Source: an uncultured Porticoccus sp.
GTDB taxonomy: Bacteria > Pseudomonadota > Gammaproteobacteria > Pseudomonadales > Porticoccaceae
Length of the DNA stretch: 64,000 nt
Direction: 5' to 3'
Assembly: GCF_913061305.1 (NCBI RefSeq)
Contig: NZ_CAJXST010000003.1
Span: 294,674-358,673 of the forward strand
This document shows, piece after piece, positions 1 through 9,203 of the stretch; position 1 is the first letter of the stretch; every line of letters starts with the position of its first letter. Below the pieces are notes generated by a model, which had not been told where the DNA came from, made no database searches, and saw nothing but the letters and a program-made list of their open reading frames with translations. Made by a program: the position numbers and the translations under genes.

Positions 1-1433
1 TCGATAGTTTCCACCGCGCGCAGGGCAATCACCCATTCGTAGCGACGGGCATCGCCCACCACACCCACAGACTTGACCGGCAGGAACACGGCGAACGCCT
101 GGCTGGTTTTGTGGTACCAGTCGGCTTTGTGGAGTTCTTCGATAAAAATGGCATCGGCTTCCCTGAGGATATCGGCGTACTCTTTTTTTACTTCACCGAG
201 AATCCTCACACCCAACCCCGGCCCCGGGAATGGGTGTCGATACACCATGTCGTAGGGCAGCCCCAGTTCCAGTCCGATCTTGCGGACTTCGTCCTTGAAC
301 AGTTCCCGCAGGGGTTCTACCAGCGCCATTTTCATGGTCTCGGGCAGGCCTCCTACATTGTGGTGGGATTTGATCACATGGGCCTTGCCGGTCTTGGCCG
401 CCGCCGATTCGATGACATCGGGGTAGATAGTACCCTGGGCCAGCCAGTTAACGTCTTTGAGGGTGGTGGCCTCCACATCGAAAACATCAATGAACGTGTT
501 GCCAATGATTTTGCGCTTTTTCTCCGGGTCAGCCTCCCCCTCCAATTTGCTCAAAAACTGTTCTTCTGCGTCCACACGGATGACTTTCACCCCCATGTTT
601 TTGGCGAACATGTCCATGACCTGATCGCCTTCGTGCTTGCGCAGCAGGCCGTTGTCGACAAAAACACAGGTGAGCTGGTCGCCGATGGCCTTGTGCAACA
701 ACGCTGCGACCACGGATGAATCGACGCCTCCTGAAAGTCCCAGCAACACCTTGTCACTGCCGACCTGGGCACGCACCCTGGCAATACTGTCCTCAATAAT
801 CTGAGCGGGCGTCCAGAGTGCCTCGCAGCCACAGATATCAAGCACGAAGTGCTCAAACATCCGCATGCCCTGCAGGGTGTGTGTCACCTCCGGGTGAAAC
901 TGGACACCATAAAAGTCTTTTTCGGGACAACACATGCCGGCAATGGCGCAGGAACCCGTCGATGCCATAAGCTCGAAACCGGTTGGCAGGGTAACCACTT
1001 TATCGCCATGACTCATCCAGACATCAAGCAGTGTGCCCCCGTCATGATCCACATGGTCAGCCACACCCTGGAACAGGCGACTGTTGCCGTGGGTCTTGAT
1101 CTGGGCATAGCCAAATTCCTGAATGGAGGAGCCTTCCACGGCGCCACCGAGCTGGGCAGCCATGGTCTGCATGCCATAACAGATACCCAGAACCGGGATA
1201 CCCAGCTCGAAAACCAGCTGGGGAGCCCGGGGCGATTCCACGGCGGTGACCGACTCCGGCCCCCCCGCCAGGATGATGCCTTTCGGACCGAAGGCAATGA
1301 TCTCGGCTGCATCCATATCCCAGGCGCGGATTTCCGAGTAGACCCCGACTTCGCGTACACGGCGGGCGATCAACTGCGTATATTGGGAGCCGAAATCCAG
1401 TATCAGGATTTTGTGAGAATGAATATCTGTCAT
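1..1433 (-). CDS. guaA: GMP synthase (glutamine-hydrolysing), 3' end outside window
   Basis: Converts XMP to GMP with ATP and glutamine, the last step of guanine nucleotide synthesis. The minus-strand frame starts with ATG at 1433-1431 and runs off the left edge after about 477 codons; the family is usually about 525 residues, so roughly 50 C-terminal residues are missing. The N-terminal class I glutamine amidotransferase domain has the nucleophile Cys85 in GICYGMQ and a downstream HPEVTHT motif. The ATP pyrophosphatase P-loop SGGVDSS follows near residue 230, then the GMP-synthase C-terminal dimerisation region. It lies 73 nt downstream of guaB on the same strand, the usual guaBA arrangement, with a hairpin in the gap that may tune guaA expression. 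Confidence 0.97.
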   Translation of the reverse strand, partial: MTDIHSHKILILDFGSQYTQLIARRVREVGVYSEIRAWDMDAAEIIAFGPKGIILAGGPESVTAVESPRAPQLVFELGIPVLGICYGMQTMAAQLGGAVEGSSIQEFGYAQIKTHGNSRLFQGVADHVDHDGGTLLDVWMSHGDKVVTLPTGFELMASTGSCAIAGMCCPEKDFYGVQFHPEVTHTLQGMRMFEHFVLDICGCEALWTPAQIIEDSIARVRAQVGSDKVLLGLSGGVDSSVVAALLHKAIGDQLTCVFVDNGLLRKHEGDQVMDMFAKNMGVKVIRVDAEEQFLSKLEGEADPEKKRKIIGNTFIDVFDVEATTLKDVNWLAQGTIYPDVIESAAAKTGKAHVIKSHHNVGGLPETMKMALVEPLRELFKDEVRKIGLELGLPYDMVYRHPFPGPGLGVRILGEVKKEYADILREADAIFIEELHKADWYHKTSQAFAVFLPVKSVGVVGDARRYEWVIALRAVETI

Positions 1434-1449
1434 AGTCAGTTACCAATCT

Positions 1450-1473
1450 AAAAGGGCTGCTCTAGGCAGCCCT
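1450..1473 (-). terminator. Hairpin with short U-run between guaB and guaA
   Basis: Read on the minus strand, GGGCTGC (1472-1466) pairs with GCAGCCC (1460-1454) across a 5-nt loop and is followed by UUUU. The U-run is short, so it is more likely a partial terminator or attenuator inside the guaBA operon than a full stop. Confidence 0.55.
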
Positions 1474-1506
1474 GTCGGGTCGTTTTCAACACACCGGAAA
1501 CCCGGG

Positions 1507-2976
1507 CTATTCACGCCGGTAGTTTGGAGCTTCCTTGGTGATGGATACATCGTGCACGTGACTTTCACTCATACCCGCAGAGGTCACCCTGACGAAACTG
1601 GGTTTGCTGCGCAGGGTTTCAATATCAACACTACCGGTATAACCCATGGCTGAACGCACGCCGCCCATCAGCTGGTGAATGATCGCCGATAAAGGGCCCT
1701 TGTAGGGAACGCGGCCTTCAATGCCCTCAGGCACCAGTTTTTCAGTACCCTGGCTTGCATCCTGAAAATAACGGTCGCTGGAACCGCTGGTCTGGGACAT
1801 TGCGCCCATGGATCCCATGCCGCGATAGGATTTATAGGTTCGCCCCTGGTATAGCTCAATCTCACCCGGCGCTTCCTCTGTGCCGGCAAACATCGAGCCC
1901 ATCATGACAGCATGGGCACCGGCGACCAGCGCTTTGGCGATATCGCCTGAAAAACGGATACCCCCGTCGGCAATAACAGGTATCTGATAACTTGCCAATG
2001 CTTCAACCACATTGGCGACGGCAGAAATTTGTGGCACACCGATGCCGGTTACAATGCGCGTGGTGCAAATCGAGCCGGGGCCAATACCCACCTTGATACC
2101 GTCCGCACCGGCTTTGGCCAGCGCCAAAGCAGCCTCGGCCGTGGCAATATTGCCACCGATCACATCAACCTCAGGGAACTGGGCCTTGATCTGGCGCACC
2201 CGGTTGAGAACATTGCGGGAATGGCCGTGGGCGGTGTCGACCACCAACACATCCACGCCCTCCCGAACCAGGGCAATAATACGTTCATCGGTGTCGGCGC
2301 TGGTGCCCACGGAGGCCCCTACCCGCAATCTTCCCTGATCATCCTTGCAGGCGTTGGGATATTTTTCGGCCTTGTCGATATCCTTGACGGTAATCAGTCC
2401 ACGCAGCTCGAAATCGGCGTTTACGACCAATACCTTTTCAATGCGGTGCTTGTGCAGCAGTGCTTTGATCTCGTCTGCGTTGGCCCCTTCCCGCACGGTT
2501 ACCAGTCGATCCTTGGGCGTCATGATGGCCGATACCGGCAAATCCAGACTGGGTTCAAAGCGAACGTCGCGGCGGGTGACAATGCCCACCAGCTCCCCGT
2601 TATCCAGCACCGGCACACCGGAGATATTGTGTTCACGGGTCAGGGACAGCAAGGCACTGACAGGTGCCGAGGCGTCTATGGTAATCGGGTCTTTGACCAC
2701 ACCGCTTTCGAACTTCTTGACGGCGCGCACTTCCAGGGCCTGTTTTTCAATGGACATGCTCTTGTGAATAATACCGATACCACCTTCCTGGGCGAGCGCG
2801 ATGGAGAGTCGCGCCTCGGTAACGGTATCCATCGCGGCAGAGACGAGCGGAATATTCAGTCCAATGTTCCGCGTCAGGCGGCTTTTAAGAGAAACATCTT
2901 TTGCGGTAATGTCGGAATAACCGGGTACCAGCAGTACGTCATCGAAGGTGAGAGCTTCTTCTGCGATTCGCAACAT
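1507..2976 (-). CDS. guaB: Inosine-5'-monophosphate dehydrogenase
   Basis: Oxidises IMP to XMP with NAD+, the committed step to GMP. The protein is 489 residues, full length for bacterial IMPDH. It starts [19 protein letters not shown], carries a paired CBS insert at roughly residues 93-205, and has the catalytic-loop cysteine in [13 protein letters not shown]. The flap region and the C-terminal substrate site (GMGSMGAM) are also present. It is the promoter-proximal gene of guaBA and is divergent from xseA, with about 215 nt between the two start codons. Confidence 0.98.
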   Translation of the reverse strand: MLRIAEEALTFDDVLLVPGYSDITAKDVSLKSRLTRNIGLNIPLVSAAMDTVTEARLSIALAQEGGIGIIHKSMSIEKQALEVRAVKKFESGVVKDPITIDASAPVSALLSLTREHNISGVPVLDNGELVGIVTRRDVRFEPSLDLPVSAIMTPKDRLVTVREGANADEIKALLHKHRIEKVLVVNADFELRGLITVKDIDKAEKYPNACKDDQGRLRVGASVGTSADTDERIIALVREGVDVLVVDTAHGHSRNVLNRVRQIKAQFPEVDVIGGNIATAEAALALAKAGADGIKVGIGPGSICTTRIVTGIGVPQISAVANVVEALASYQIPVIADGGIRFSGDIAKALVAGAHAVMMGSMFAGTEEAPGEIELYQGRTYKSYRGMGSMGAMSQTSGSSDRYFQDASQGTEKLVPEGIEGRVPYKGPLSAIIHQLMGGVRSAMGYTGSVDIETLRSKPSFVRVTSAGMSESHVHDVSITKEAPNYRRE

Positions 2977-3075
2977 CAGGATGGCTTACCTCGTCAGGGG
3001 AGTGGATTTCAGCGCTTGAGCGTCAGACAATGGATCGTTACCGTGCCATAGCTCAAGGATAAAAGTAAGCGCGCT

Positions 3076-3160
3076 ATTATAAAGGCATGGTCGGCTAAAA
3101 AATACTTTTTTCAATAGGTCTGGTGACCACCGGTTATAGCCAATAGCTATTATTTATAAT
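3076..3160. promoter_or_regulatory. Divergent guaB / xseA promoter region
   Basis: A perfect TATAAT occurs on the minus strand at 3081-3076, about 100 nt upstream of the guaB start. A perfect TATAAT occurs on the plus strand at 3155-3160, 32 nt before the xseA ATG. Neither has a good TTGACA at 16-18 nt, so these are candidate -10 boxes only. Confidence 0.3.
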
Positions 3161-3192
3161 TGACTCGATTCACTGGTGATGGACAATGCGCT

Positions 3193-4536
3193 ATGCCTGA
3201 CATACCAATCACTTTGACCGTTACCCAACTAAACCGTCGCGCCAGACAGTTGCTTGAAACCCACTTTCCCCTGGTCTGGGTCGAGGGTGAAATATCCAAC
3301 CTCTCCCGCCCCGGCTCCGGACACTGGTATTTCACGCTCAAGGACGAACAGGCCCAGGTTCGCTGTGCGATGTTTGCCAATCGAAATGCCCATGTCCGTT
3401 TCAGCCCCGAACATGGCAATCATGTATTGGCCCGCTGCAGGGTCAGCCTGTATGAAGGCCGGGGTGACTTCCAGTTGATTGTTGAACACCTCGAAGAAGC
3501 CGGTTTCGGGGCATTGCAGCGTCAATTTGATGCACTGAAACAGCGCTTGCATGCCGAGGGGCTTTTTAACGATCGTCACAAACAGCCACTGCCGACCCAG
3601 CCGCAGCGGCTGGGTATCATTACATCGCCTACCGGCGCGGCCCTGAAGGACATTCTCGCGGTGCTGAAACGCCGCTTTCCGGCCATCGCAGTGAGAGTTT
3701 ACCCTGCGCTGGTTCAGGGAAAAGCCGCTGCCGCACAGATCGCAGCGGCCATTGAGCTGGCCAACCACGATAATTACTGTGATGTGCTGATTGTCGGCCG
3801 CGGCGGCGGTTCCATTGAGGATCTATGGCCTTTTAACGAAGAGATCGTCGCCAGAGCAATTTACCGCAGCCGGATTCCGATTGTGAGTGCGGTGGGCCAT
3901 GAGATTGATTTCACGATCAGTGACTTTGTCGCTGACTACCGTGCGCCTACCCCATCCGCCGCGGCCGAAGTGTTGAGCCCCGACGGCAACAAACTGCTCG
4001 ACCAATTGCGCGGTTATGAAAAGTTACTTTGCGAAACCATTTCGCGGCGGCTGCAATCAACTTCGCAGCGCCTGGACAGCCTGACCCGTCAATTGCGGGA
4101 TCCCGGAGAACGGCTCAAACATCAAGCGCAACAGCTCCAGGCCCTGCAAGCGCGACTGGTCCGAACCACCGCGGGACAACACCAACAGCTGGATACGCAG
4201 TTACAGCATTTGCGTACCCGCCTGGAGCAAGTGGGCCCCGGTTATCGAATCGACCGTTTGAGCAACAGCCTGAATTTGCTGACTCACCGGCTGGAACGCG
4301 CCATCGACACTCTGCTTGAGCAAAAGAAAATCCGGTGGCACAACGCCCTACAACTGCTCAACGCCGTGAGCCCGCTGAAAACGCTGGAACGGGGGTATGC
4401 TATTGTTACAGACCAACAGCACCACATATTGCGGGGCGTCGCAACCGTACAGGTCGGTGACAGCATTACCACACGGCTGGCGAATGGTTCCCTGAAATGC
4501 AAAGTCGATAAAATTTTTCCGGATTCAGAGTCATGA
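3193..4536 (+). CDS. xseA: Exodeoxyribonuclease VII large subunit
   Basis: Large subunit of the single-strand DNA exonuclease used in repair. The open frame extends upstream to a TTG at 3160, but the ATG at 3193 gives the normal N-terminus (MPDIPITLTVTQLNRRAR) and a usual length of 447 residues. The N-terminal OB-fold (residues about 10-110, with WVEGEISNLSRPGSGHWYFTLKD) is followed by the catalytic domain with DVLIVGRGGGSIEDLWPFN and SAVGHEIDFTISDFVADYRAPTPSAAAE. A long C-terminal coiled coil with many Gln, Leu and Arg completes it. The stop codon overlaps the next gene by 4 nt (ATGA). The small subunit xseB is not in this window. Confidence 0.97.
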   Translation: MPDIPITLTVTQLNRRARQLLETHFPLVWVEGEISNLSRPGSGHWYFTLKDEQAQVRCAMFANRNAHVRFSPEHGNHVLARCRVSLYEGRGDFQLIVEHLEEAGFGALQRQFDALKQRLHAEGLFNDRHKQPLPTQPQRLGIITSPTGAALKDILAVLKRRFPAIAVRVYPALVQGKAAAAQIAAAIELANHDNYCDVLIVGRGGGSIEDLWPFNEEIVARAIYRSRIPIVSAVGHEIDFTISDFVADYRAPTPSAAAEVLSPDGNKLLDQLRGYEKLLCETISRRLQSTSQRLDSLTRQLRDPGERLKHQAQQLQALQARLVRTTAGQHQQLDTQLQHLRTRLEQVGPGYRIDRLSNSLNLLTHRLERAIDTLLEQKKIRWHNALQLLNAVSPLKTLERGYAIVTDQQHHILRGVATVQVGDSITTRLANGSLKCKVDKIFPDSES

Positions 4537-6428
4537 AACGATACCTCGGTCTTTGTCTGCTTGCGATTACAATCCAGACACCGACTGAATCAACCGCTGA
4601 ACCCTTGCCGACACCCCAGTCGGAACCACCTGCTTCTATCTGGGATATCTCCGATCTGTATCCGGATATCGCCAGCTGGGATGACGCACGCAATAGTGCC
4701 ACCACACAAATCAGTGCCATCAGTGAGTGCGAAGGTATGCTCGGTGGCAGCGCGGACGTGTTGGCTGATTGCCTGAACCAGATTACCAACACCTACAAGG
4801 CCCTGCTCAGACTTTACGTTTATGCCTTTCTGAACAAAGACACCAACCAGAGCAATATCCAGTATCAGGAACGTGCGTCAGCTGCCCAGGCATTACTTGC
4901 CGAGTTCACAGAGGCCACGCGCTTTGTGAAGCCGGAGCTCAGTCATATCGGAGAGGCAACCCTCAACCGTTACCTCGATGAAAGCGCACGACTTGAAGAG
5001 CACGATTTTTTTATCCGCAATACCCTGCGCCAATCTGAACATATTCTCAGTGAAGAGGGGGAGCGCGTGCTCACAGCAGCCTCAGATGCGCTGCAATCGG
5101 CCTCAAGCACCTACAGTGTGCTGGTCAACAACGACATTCCCTGGCCGGAAATCACCCTGTCGGATGGCACGAAAGTCACGCTCAGCCCGATGGCCTATGA
5201 AGTCCACCGGGCATCGGCAAACCGCAACGACAGAAAACGGGTATTTGAGAGCTTCTGGGGTACCTACCAGCATTTTCGCCAGACCCTTGCCATTACCCTG
5301 GAGGGTCAGGTAAAAAAAGAGGCGATGGTAGCCCGAGTGCGCGGTTTCGACTCATCGCTGGATCGCGCCCTGTCCCAGGACAACATCCCTGAAGCGGTTT
5401 ACCGGACACTGTTGTCGACCGCCAATGAGCACCTCGCATCGCTCCACCGCCTGCTTGGGCTGCGTCAACGAATACTCGGCCTCGGGAAATCCCGTTACTA
5501 CGACCTCTACACACCCGCCGTCACCCTGCCCCGGGAATATACACTTGAGGACGCCACTACCCTGACACAGGCCGCGCTCAGGCCCCTGGGCAGTGATTAT
5601 GGCGAATCACTCAGCGAGGCGCTGAAACAACACTGGCTACATGCGTATCCTGCACCAGACAAGCGCAAGGGTGCCTATGTGATGGGAGCCGCCTATGATG
5701 TCCACCCTTTCCTGATGTTGAATTTTGAAGGTACCTTTGACGCTGTCAGTACCTTTGCCCACGAATGGGGGCACGCCATGCACTCCCTGATGGCTAACAG
5801 TCATCAACCCTTCAGCAAATCAGCTTATTCCGGTTTTATTTCAGAAATCCCCTCGGCGGTTAATGAATTACTCCTTTTTGATTATCTCCGCGACAACGCA
5901 TCAAGCGACGATGAACAATTGTTTTATCTGTTTCGCGAACTGAATCTTTTGCGAGGTGCTTTTTTTCGACAGGCCCAGTTTGCTGAATTCGAACTGGCTA
6001 TCCATGAGCAGGTTGAGAGCGGCGGCAATCTGTCCGGTGATAAATTGAATACGCTGTATGGGACCATTCAGAAACGTCATGCGGGCCACAGCATGGGTAT
6101 CATGCAAGTTGATGAACCCTATACCGTGGAGTGGGCCTCCATTCCACATTTCTACCGCAACTTTTCTGTGTATCAGTATGCGACGTCTATGGTTGCCGCC
6201 TACAACCTGGTAGATCGCATCGCAACCAGTGGTGAAGAAGCACGGCAACAGTACCTTGACCTTCTCCAGGCGGGTGGGTCTGACTACCCCTACAGACTAC
6301 TCAAAAACTCGGGGGTGGATCTGGCTGATCCGGCCGCGTATCACCCCATAATTCAACGAATGACCCGATTGATGGACGAGGTCGAGCAGATTCTCGACCG
6401 GCAGGATGCAAAAAATACATCCCGGTGA
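4533..6428 (+). CDS. M3-family zinc oligopeptidase (PepF-like), probably exported
   Basis: Metallopeptidase of 631 residues that should cleave short peptides. The zinc motif HEWGH lies at residues 410-414 (FAHEWGHAMHSLMA) and a second Glu follows in SGFISEIPSAVNELLLFD, as in M3 oligoendopeptidases. The first 22 residues (MKRYLGLCLLAITIQTPTESTA) look like a signal peptide, although the hydrophobic core is short. Most M3 relatives of this type are cytoplasmic, so export would point to a periplasmic role in peptide turnover. It overlaps xseA by 4 nt and is probably cotranscribed with it. The family assignment is firm; the exact substrate range is not known. Confidence 0.93.
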   Translation: MKRYLGLCLLAITIQTPTESTAEPLPTPQSEPPASIWDISDLYPDIASWDDARNSATTQISAISECEGMLGGSADVLADCLNQITNTYKALLRLYVYAFLNKDTNQSNIQYQERASAAQALLAEFTEATRFVKPELSHIGEATLNRYLDESARLEEHDFFIRNTLRQSEHILSEEGERVLTAASDALQSASSTYSVLVNNDIPWPEITLSDGTKVTLSPMAYEVHRASANRNDRKRVFESFWGTYQHFRQTLAITLEGQVKKEAMVARVRGFDSSLDRALSQDNIPEAVYRTLLSTANEHLASLHRLLGLRQRILGLGKSRYYDLYTPAVTLPREYTLEDATTLTQAALRPLGSDYGESLSEALKQHWLHAYPAPDKRKGAYVMGAAYDVHPFLMLNFEGTFDAVSTFAHEWGHAMHSLMANSHQPFSKSAYSGFISEIPSAVNELLLFDYLRDNASSDDEQLFYLFRELNLLRGAFFRQAQFAEFELAIHEQVESGGNLSGDKLNTLYGTIQKRHAGHSMGIMQVDEPYTVEWASIPHFYRNFSVYQYATSMVAAYNLVDRIATSGEEARQQYLDLLQAGGSDYPYRLLKNSGVDLADPAAYHPIIQRMTRLMDEVEQILDRQDAKNTSR

Positions 6429-6544
6429 GCATCCTGCTGCGCAGGAAAAGCCCTTTCGTCAAAATTTATACAGCGCGCAGGTCAACCGAATCCTTATTCT
6501 GGCGTTAAAAGCATCACGTCTTTAATCACCAATGAGGAAATACC

Positions 6545-6874
6545 ATGCGACTACTACTATTACTGGCGGGCATTGCTCTCGCCACATCCAGCTTCGCCGA
6601 GCCAACAACAAAATCCGATCAGCCCGGCGATAGAAAAAGTTATACCGGTGCCATGTTTCAAAATATGGATACGGACCAGGACGGCAACATATCAAGAGCA
6701 GAGTATGAAGCGGGCCTCCAGAAAAAAATGGAAAAACGCATGGCCCACTTCAACGCGATGGACGCGGATGGCAACGGATTGGTGAGTAAAACCGAGGCCA
6801 TGGAGGCCAGGACGCGAATGAAAGCAGAATGGAAGGAAAAACGTCGCCTGCATTGTAATAAAGCCGATAAATAG
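6545..6874 (+). CDS. Small exported EF-hand protein
   Basis: Protein of 109 residues. A clean signal peptide (MRLLLLLAGIALATSSFA) ends before EPTTKS. Two EF-hand loops follow: DTDQDGNISRAEYE at about residues 42-55 and DADGNGLVSKTEAME at about 73-87, both with Asp at the calcium-binding positions. The C-terminus is basic. A ribosome site (GAGGAAA) lies 5 nt before the ATG. It is presumably a periplasmic calcium-binding protein. Its role is unknown, and the neighbouring M3 peptidase gives only a weak hint. Confidence 0.85.
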   Translation: MRLLLLLAGIALATSSFAEPTTKSDQPGDRKSYTGAMFQNMDTDQDGNISRAEYEAGLQKKMEKRMAHFNAMDADGNGLVSKTEAMEARTRMKAEWKEKRRLHCNKADK

Positions 6875-6890
6875 GATTGCCCGTGCCCGA

Positions 6891-6923
6891 CAGCCCCGGT
6901 TATCACATGGCCGGGGTTGTTTA
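6891..6923 (+). terminator. Intrinsic terminator after the EF-hand gene
   Basis: CAGCCCCGG at 6891-6899 pairs with CCGGGGTTG at 6911-6919 (one G-U), with an 11-nt loop and then UUUAAU. It closes the xseA-side transcription unit before the nitrate locus. Confidence 0.6.
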
Positions 6924-7142
6924 ATAACCCATCATTGTTAGCTCGACCACGCCTCACCCCTGGCAAACATACACGCATATTTCATCCCGCCAAATCCTTC
7001 GCTGTTGCTATTAGCCAAATACTGATTTTTGCCCCAAATTACTCCGCACCTGCTTTTTTATCGCACCAAATTCAAACAAAAATTCCTTACCGAGTGCCCT
7101 ACAGACCGCTCATGACAACTAAAACAGCCATGATTCAATACA

Positions 7143-7157
7143 TGGCACGCGTTATGC
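7143..7157 (+). promoter_or_regulatory. Sigma-54-like promoter before the porin leader
   Basis: TGGCAC-GCGTT-ATGC has the invariant GG (7144-7145) and GC (7156-7157) exactly 12 nt apart, as in -24/-12 promoters. Transcription would start near 7169, just before the AAUGAA hairpin. Two GCACC motifs at 7046-7050 and 7063-7067 could be NtrC half-sites but are in direct, not inverted, orientation. Confidence 0.5.
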
Positions 7158-7185
7158 TTATAAATTTCTGACACTACATCCTACT

Positions 7186-7233
7186 GGGTAATGAAGCCCG
7201 TGCGCACCATCCTGCGTACGGGCATTTTTATTT
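7186..7233 (+). ncRNA. Porin leader: ANTAR-type hairpin overlapping a terminator
   Basis: A hairpin with arms GGGU (7186-7189) and GCCC (7196-7199) encloses the hexaloop AAUGAA, which fits the A1/G4 hexaloop known for ANTAR targets. The 3' arm is also the start of an 11-bp terminator stem (7196-7206 with 7213-7223, one G-U, 6-nt loop) followed by a U-rich tract. The two structures cannot form together. In the known mechanism the ANTAR protein holds the first hairpin and prevents termination. A separate upstream P1 hairpin is not evident here, unlike in the nrtA leader. Confidence 0.6.
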
Positions 7234-7267
7234 TTGTTTTGGGGAAAACAAACTCGAGGAATTTCAT

Positions 7268-8476
7268 ATGAAACCGAGATCTATTCGACTTTCTGCTTTT
7301 GCATTACTGTTTGGCCTGCACCCTCTGATGATGGCGAGCGCTGAAGAAGCCACCAGTTTTTCAGAAATATTCACCAAGAGTGATACCAGCTTTACTTTTC
7401 GCTATCGATTTGAGCATGTGGATGATGAAACTGCCGAGAAGAATGCCAACGCATCGACGCTCAAGTCGCGCATAACCTGGGCTTCGGCCAGCTATCACGG
7501 CTTTTCCGGCTTACTGGAAGTCGATGATGTAAGCCATATTGGCGGCGAAAACTACGCGACACCCTCCAACGGAAAAGTCGGCGAATATCCCATCGTTGCC
7601 GATCCGGATGGCACCGATATCAATCAGGTCTATCTCAAGTATCAACAGGATGGCTTTACCGGTACAGCCGGTCGCCAGCGCATTCTTCATTCCGGCCAGC
7701 GGTTTGTCGGCGGTGTGGGCTGGCGCCAGAACGAACAGACCTATGACTCTGTACGGGTTCAATTGCCCATCGGGCCCGTCACATTGGATTACAGCTATAT
7801 CTGGGATGTAAACCGAATTTTCGGGCCCGATACGGGTGGCGCACAGCCGCGTCGCTACGACTCTGACTCTCATGCGCTTTACCTTTCATTTTCGCCATTT
7901 GAAGGTCACAAGTTGGCCGCCTTTGCCTATCTGCTGGATTTTGATAATGCAGCGGCCAATTCATCGCAGACCTATGGTATTGAGTACAGTGGTGCCGTTG
8001 GCCCTGTCACCCTGGCAGCCAGTGCTGCCAGCCAGACCGATTATGCCGATGGGCCAGTGGATTACGACGCCGACTACTACATGGCCGAGATTGGTACAAA
8101 AATCAAGGGCATCGGCCTGGGCATCGGCTATGAATTACTGGGCAGTGATGACGGGATGAAAGCGTTCAGCACGCCCCTCGCCACCCTCCACAAGTTTCAG
8201 GGCTGGGCGGATCAGTTTTTGGTCACACCGGCCGATGGTATCGAGGATATTTACTTCAAGATGACGGGCAGCGTTGGCAAAACCAATCTGGCCTTTTTCT
8301 ACCACGATTATTCCGCCGATGAGGGCAGCGCCGACTATGGCGAGGAATATAATGCCGTGGCAAGCTACCCGATCAACAAATACGTCGGCGTTGAGCTGAA
8401 GTACGCCAAATACGATGCCGATGAATTTTCCCAGGACACGGACAAAATCTGGTTTTCAGTCAATGTGAAGTTCTGA
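7268..8476 (+). CDS. Outer-membrane porin of the nitrate locus
   Basis: Predicted 402-residue beta-barrel. The signal peptide MKPRSIRLSAFALLFGLHPLMMASA is followed by alternating amphipathic strands rich in Tyr, Gly and Asp, and the protein ends in Phe (SVNVKF), the classic outer-membrane assembly signal. It resembles alginate-export-type porins in overall pattern (RYRFEHVDDE near the N-terminus, GRQRILHSGQRFVG in the middle), but I cannot assign a substrate from sequence. A GAGGA ribosome site lies at 7255-7259. Its leader carries the same AAUGAA hairpin-terminator switch as the nitrate transporter operon, so it is probably induced by nitrate and lets nitrate or nitrite cross the outer membrane. 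That role is inferred. Confidence 0.85.
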   Translation: MKPRSIRLSAFALLFGLHPLMMASAEEATSFSEIFTKSDTSFTFRYRFEHVDDETAEKNANASTLKSRITWASASYHGFSGLLEVDDVSHIGGENYATPSNGKVGEYPIVADPDGTDINQVYLKYQQDGFTGTAGRQRILHSGQRFVGGVGWRQNEQTYDSVRVQLPIGPVTLDYSYIWDVNRIFGPDTGGAQPRRYDSDSHALYLSFSPFEGHKLAAFAYLLDFDNAAANSSQTYGIEYSGAVGPVTLAASAASQTDYADGPVDYDADYYMAEIGTKIKGIGLGIGYELLGSDDGMKAFSTPLATLHKFQGWADQFLVTPADGIEDIYFKMTGSVGKTNLAFFYHDYSADEGSADYGEEYNAVASYPINKYVGVELKYAKYDADEFSQDTDKIWFSVNVKF

Positions 8477-8503
8477 TCCCGGAATATCATCGTGGAATCT
8501 CTA

Positions 8504-8541
8504 TCAGTGGCAGGCTATGATTCTCCTGCCACTGATTTTTT
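8504..8541 (+). terminator. Strong intrinsic terminator after the porin
   Basis: TCAGTGGCAGG (8504-8514) and CCTGCCACTGA (8525-8535) form a perfect 11-bp stem with a 10-nt loop and a run of six U. It separates the porin transcript from nasTS. Confidence 0.88.
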
Positions 8542-8589
8542 CGCACTTTTAAATCTATCCTTCCAACGAATTACTCCAAATCGAGCCCC

Positions 8590-9201
8590 ATGACACCACC
8601 TTCAGCCAGGGACCCCATTCGTATCATGCTGGTCGATGATCATGTCGAACGATCTGCCAGTGTCGAAGAAAAACTCCGGGATTCCGGTTTTGAAGTCATT
8701 TCGCGGTTGCCATCGGCGACCGGATTACTGTTCCAGATCGAACAGCATCAGCCAGACCTGGTATTAATCGACATTCAGTCGCCCGGTCGTGATGTGCTGG
8801 AGAGTCTCTCGGTGGTCAACCACCACAATCCGCGACCGGTAGTCATGTTTTCCCATGAAGAAGATCCCGCTTTTATCGAACAGGCCGTGGACGCCGGAGT
8901 GACTGCCTACCTGATGGATGAGCTGAACCCGGACCGGGTCAAACCGGTTATTGATCTGGCCATTGCCCAGTTCAAGTCCTACCAGTCCCTGCGCAAGGCC
9001 CTGGATGACGCACGCACCAAGCTTGCCAGTCAGTCTGTGATAGAAGAGGCAAAACAACTGCTGATGGCTCAACGTGGCATCAGCGAAGACAAGGCACACA
9101 AAACCTTGCGGACACTCTCGATGGACACCAACCAGAGTTTACCCGAGGCAGCTCGGTCAGTGATTAATATTCTGGGAAAGCCCAGTAACAACGCGAGATA
9201 A
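8590..9201 (+). CDS. nasT: ANTAR-domain antitermination regulator NasT
   Basis: RNA-binding regulator of 203 residues. Residues 1-120 form a response-regulator receiver domain with the acidic pair Asp16-Asp17 and Asp61 at the phosphorylation position (DLVLIDIQS). The usual Lys after strand 5 is not seen (AYLMDE in place of a YLxK pattern), so the receiver may not work by phosphorylation. Residues about 125-195 form the three-helix ANTAR domain (VIEEAKQLLMAQRGISEDKAHKTL, then NQSLPEAARSVINI). In the studied systems NasT binds paired hairpins in nas leaders and prevents termination, and it is held inactive by NasS without nitrate. nasS starts 3 nt downstream. Likely targets are the two leaders in this window. 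Confidence 0.93.
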   Translation: MTPPSARDPIRIMLVDDHVERSASVEEKLRDSGFEVISRLPSATGLLFQIEQHQPDLVLIDIQSPGRDVLESLSVVNHHNPRPVVMFSHEEDPAFIEQAVDAGVTAYLMDELNPDRVKPVIDLAIAQFKSYQSLRKALDDARTKLASQSVIEEAKQLLMAQRGISEDKAHKTLRTLSMDTNQSLPEAARSVINILGKPSNNAR

Positions 9202-9203
9202 TC

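Noticed and set aside
2029..3051. 340-codon plus-strand frame opposite guaB
   Set aside because: Antisense to IMP dehydrogenase, no recognisable domain or start signal.
7046..7067. Two GCACC motifs as an NtrC enhancer for the porin
   Set aside because: They are direct repeats, while NtrC sites are inverted; mentioned under the promoter but not called as a site.
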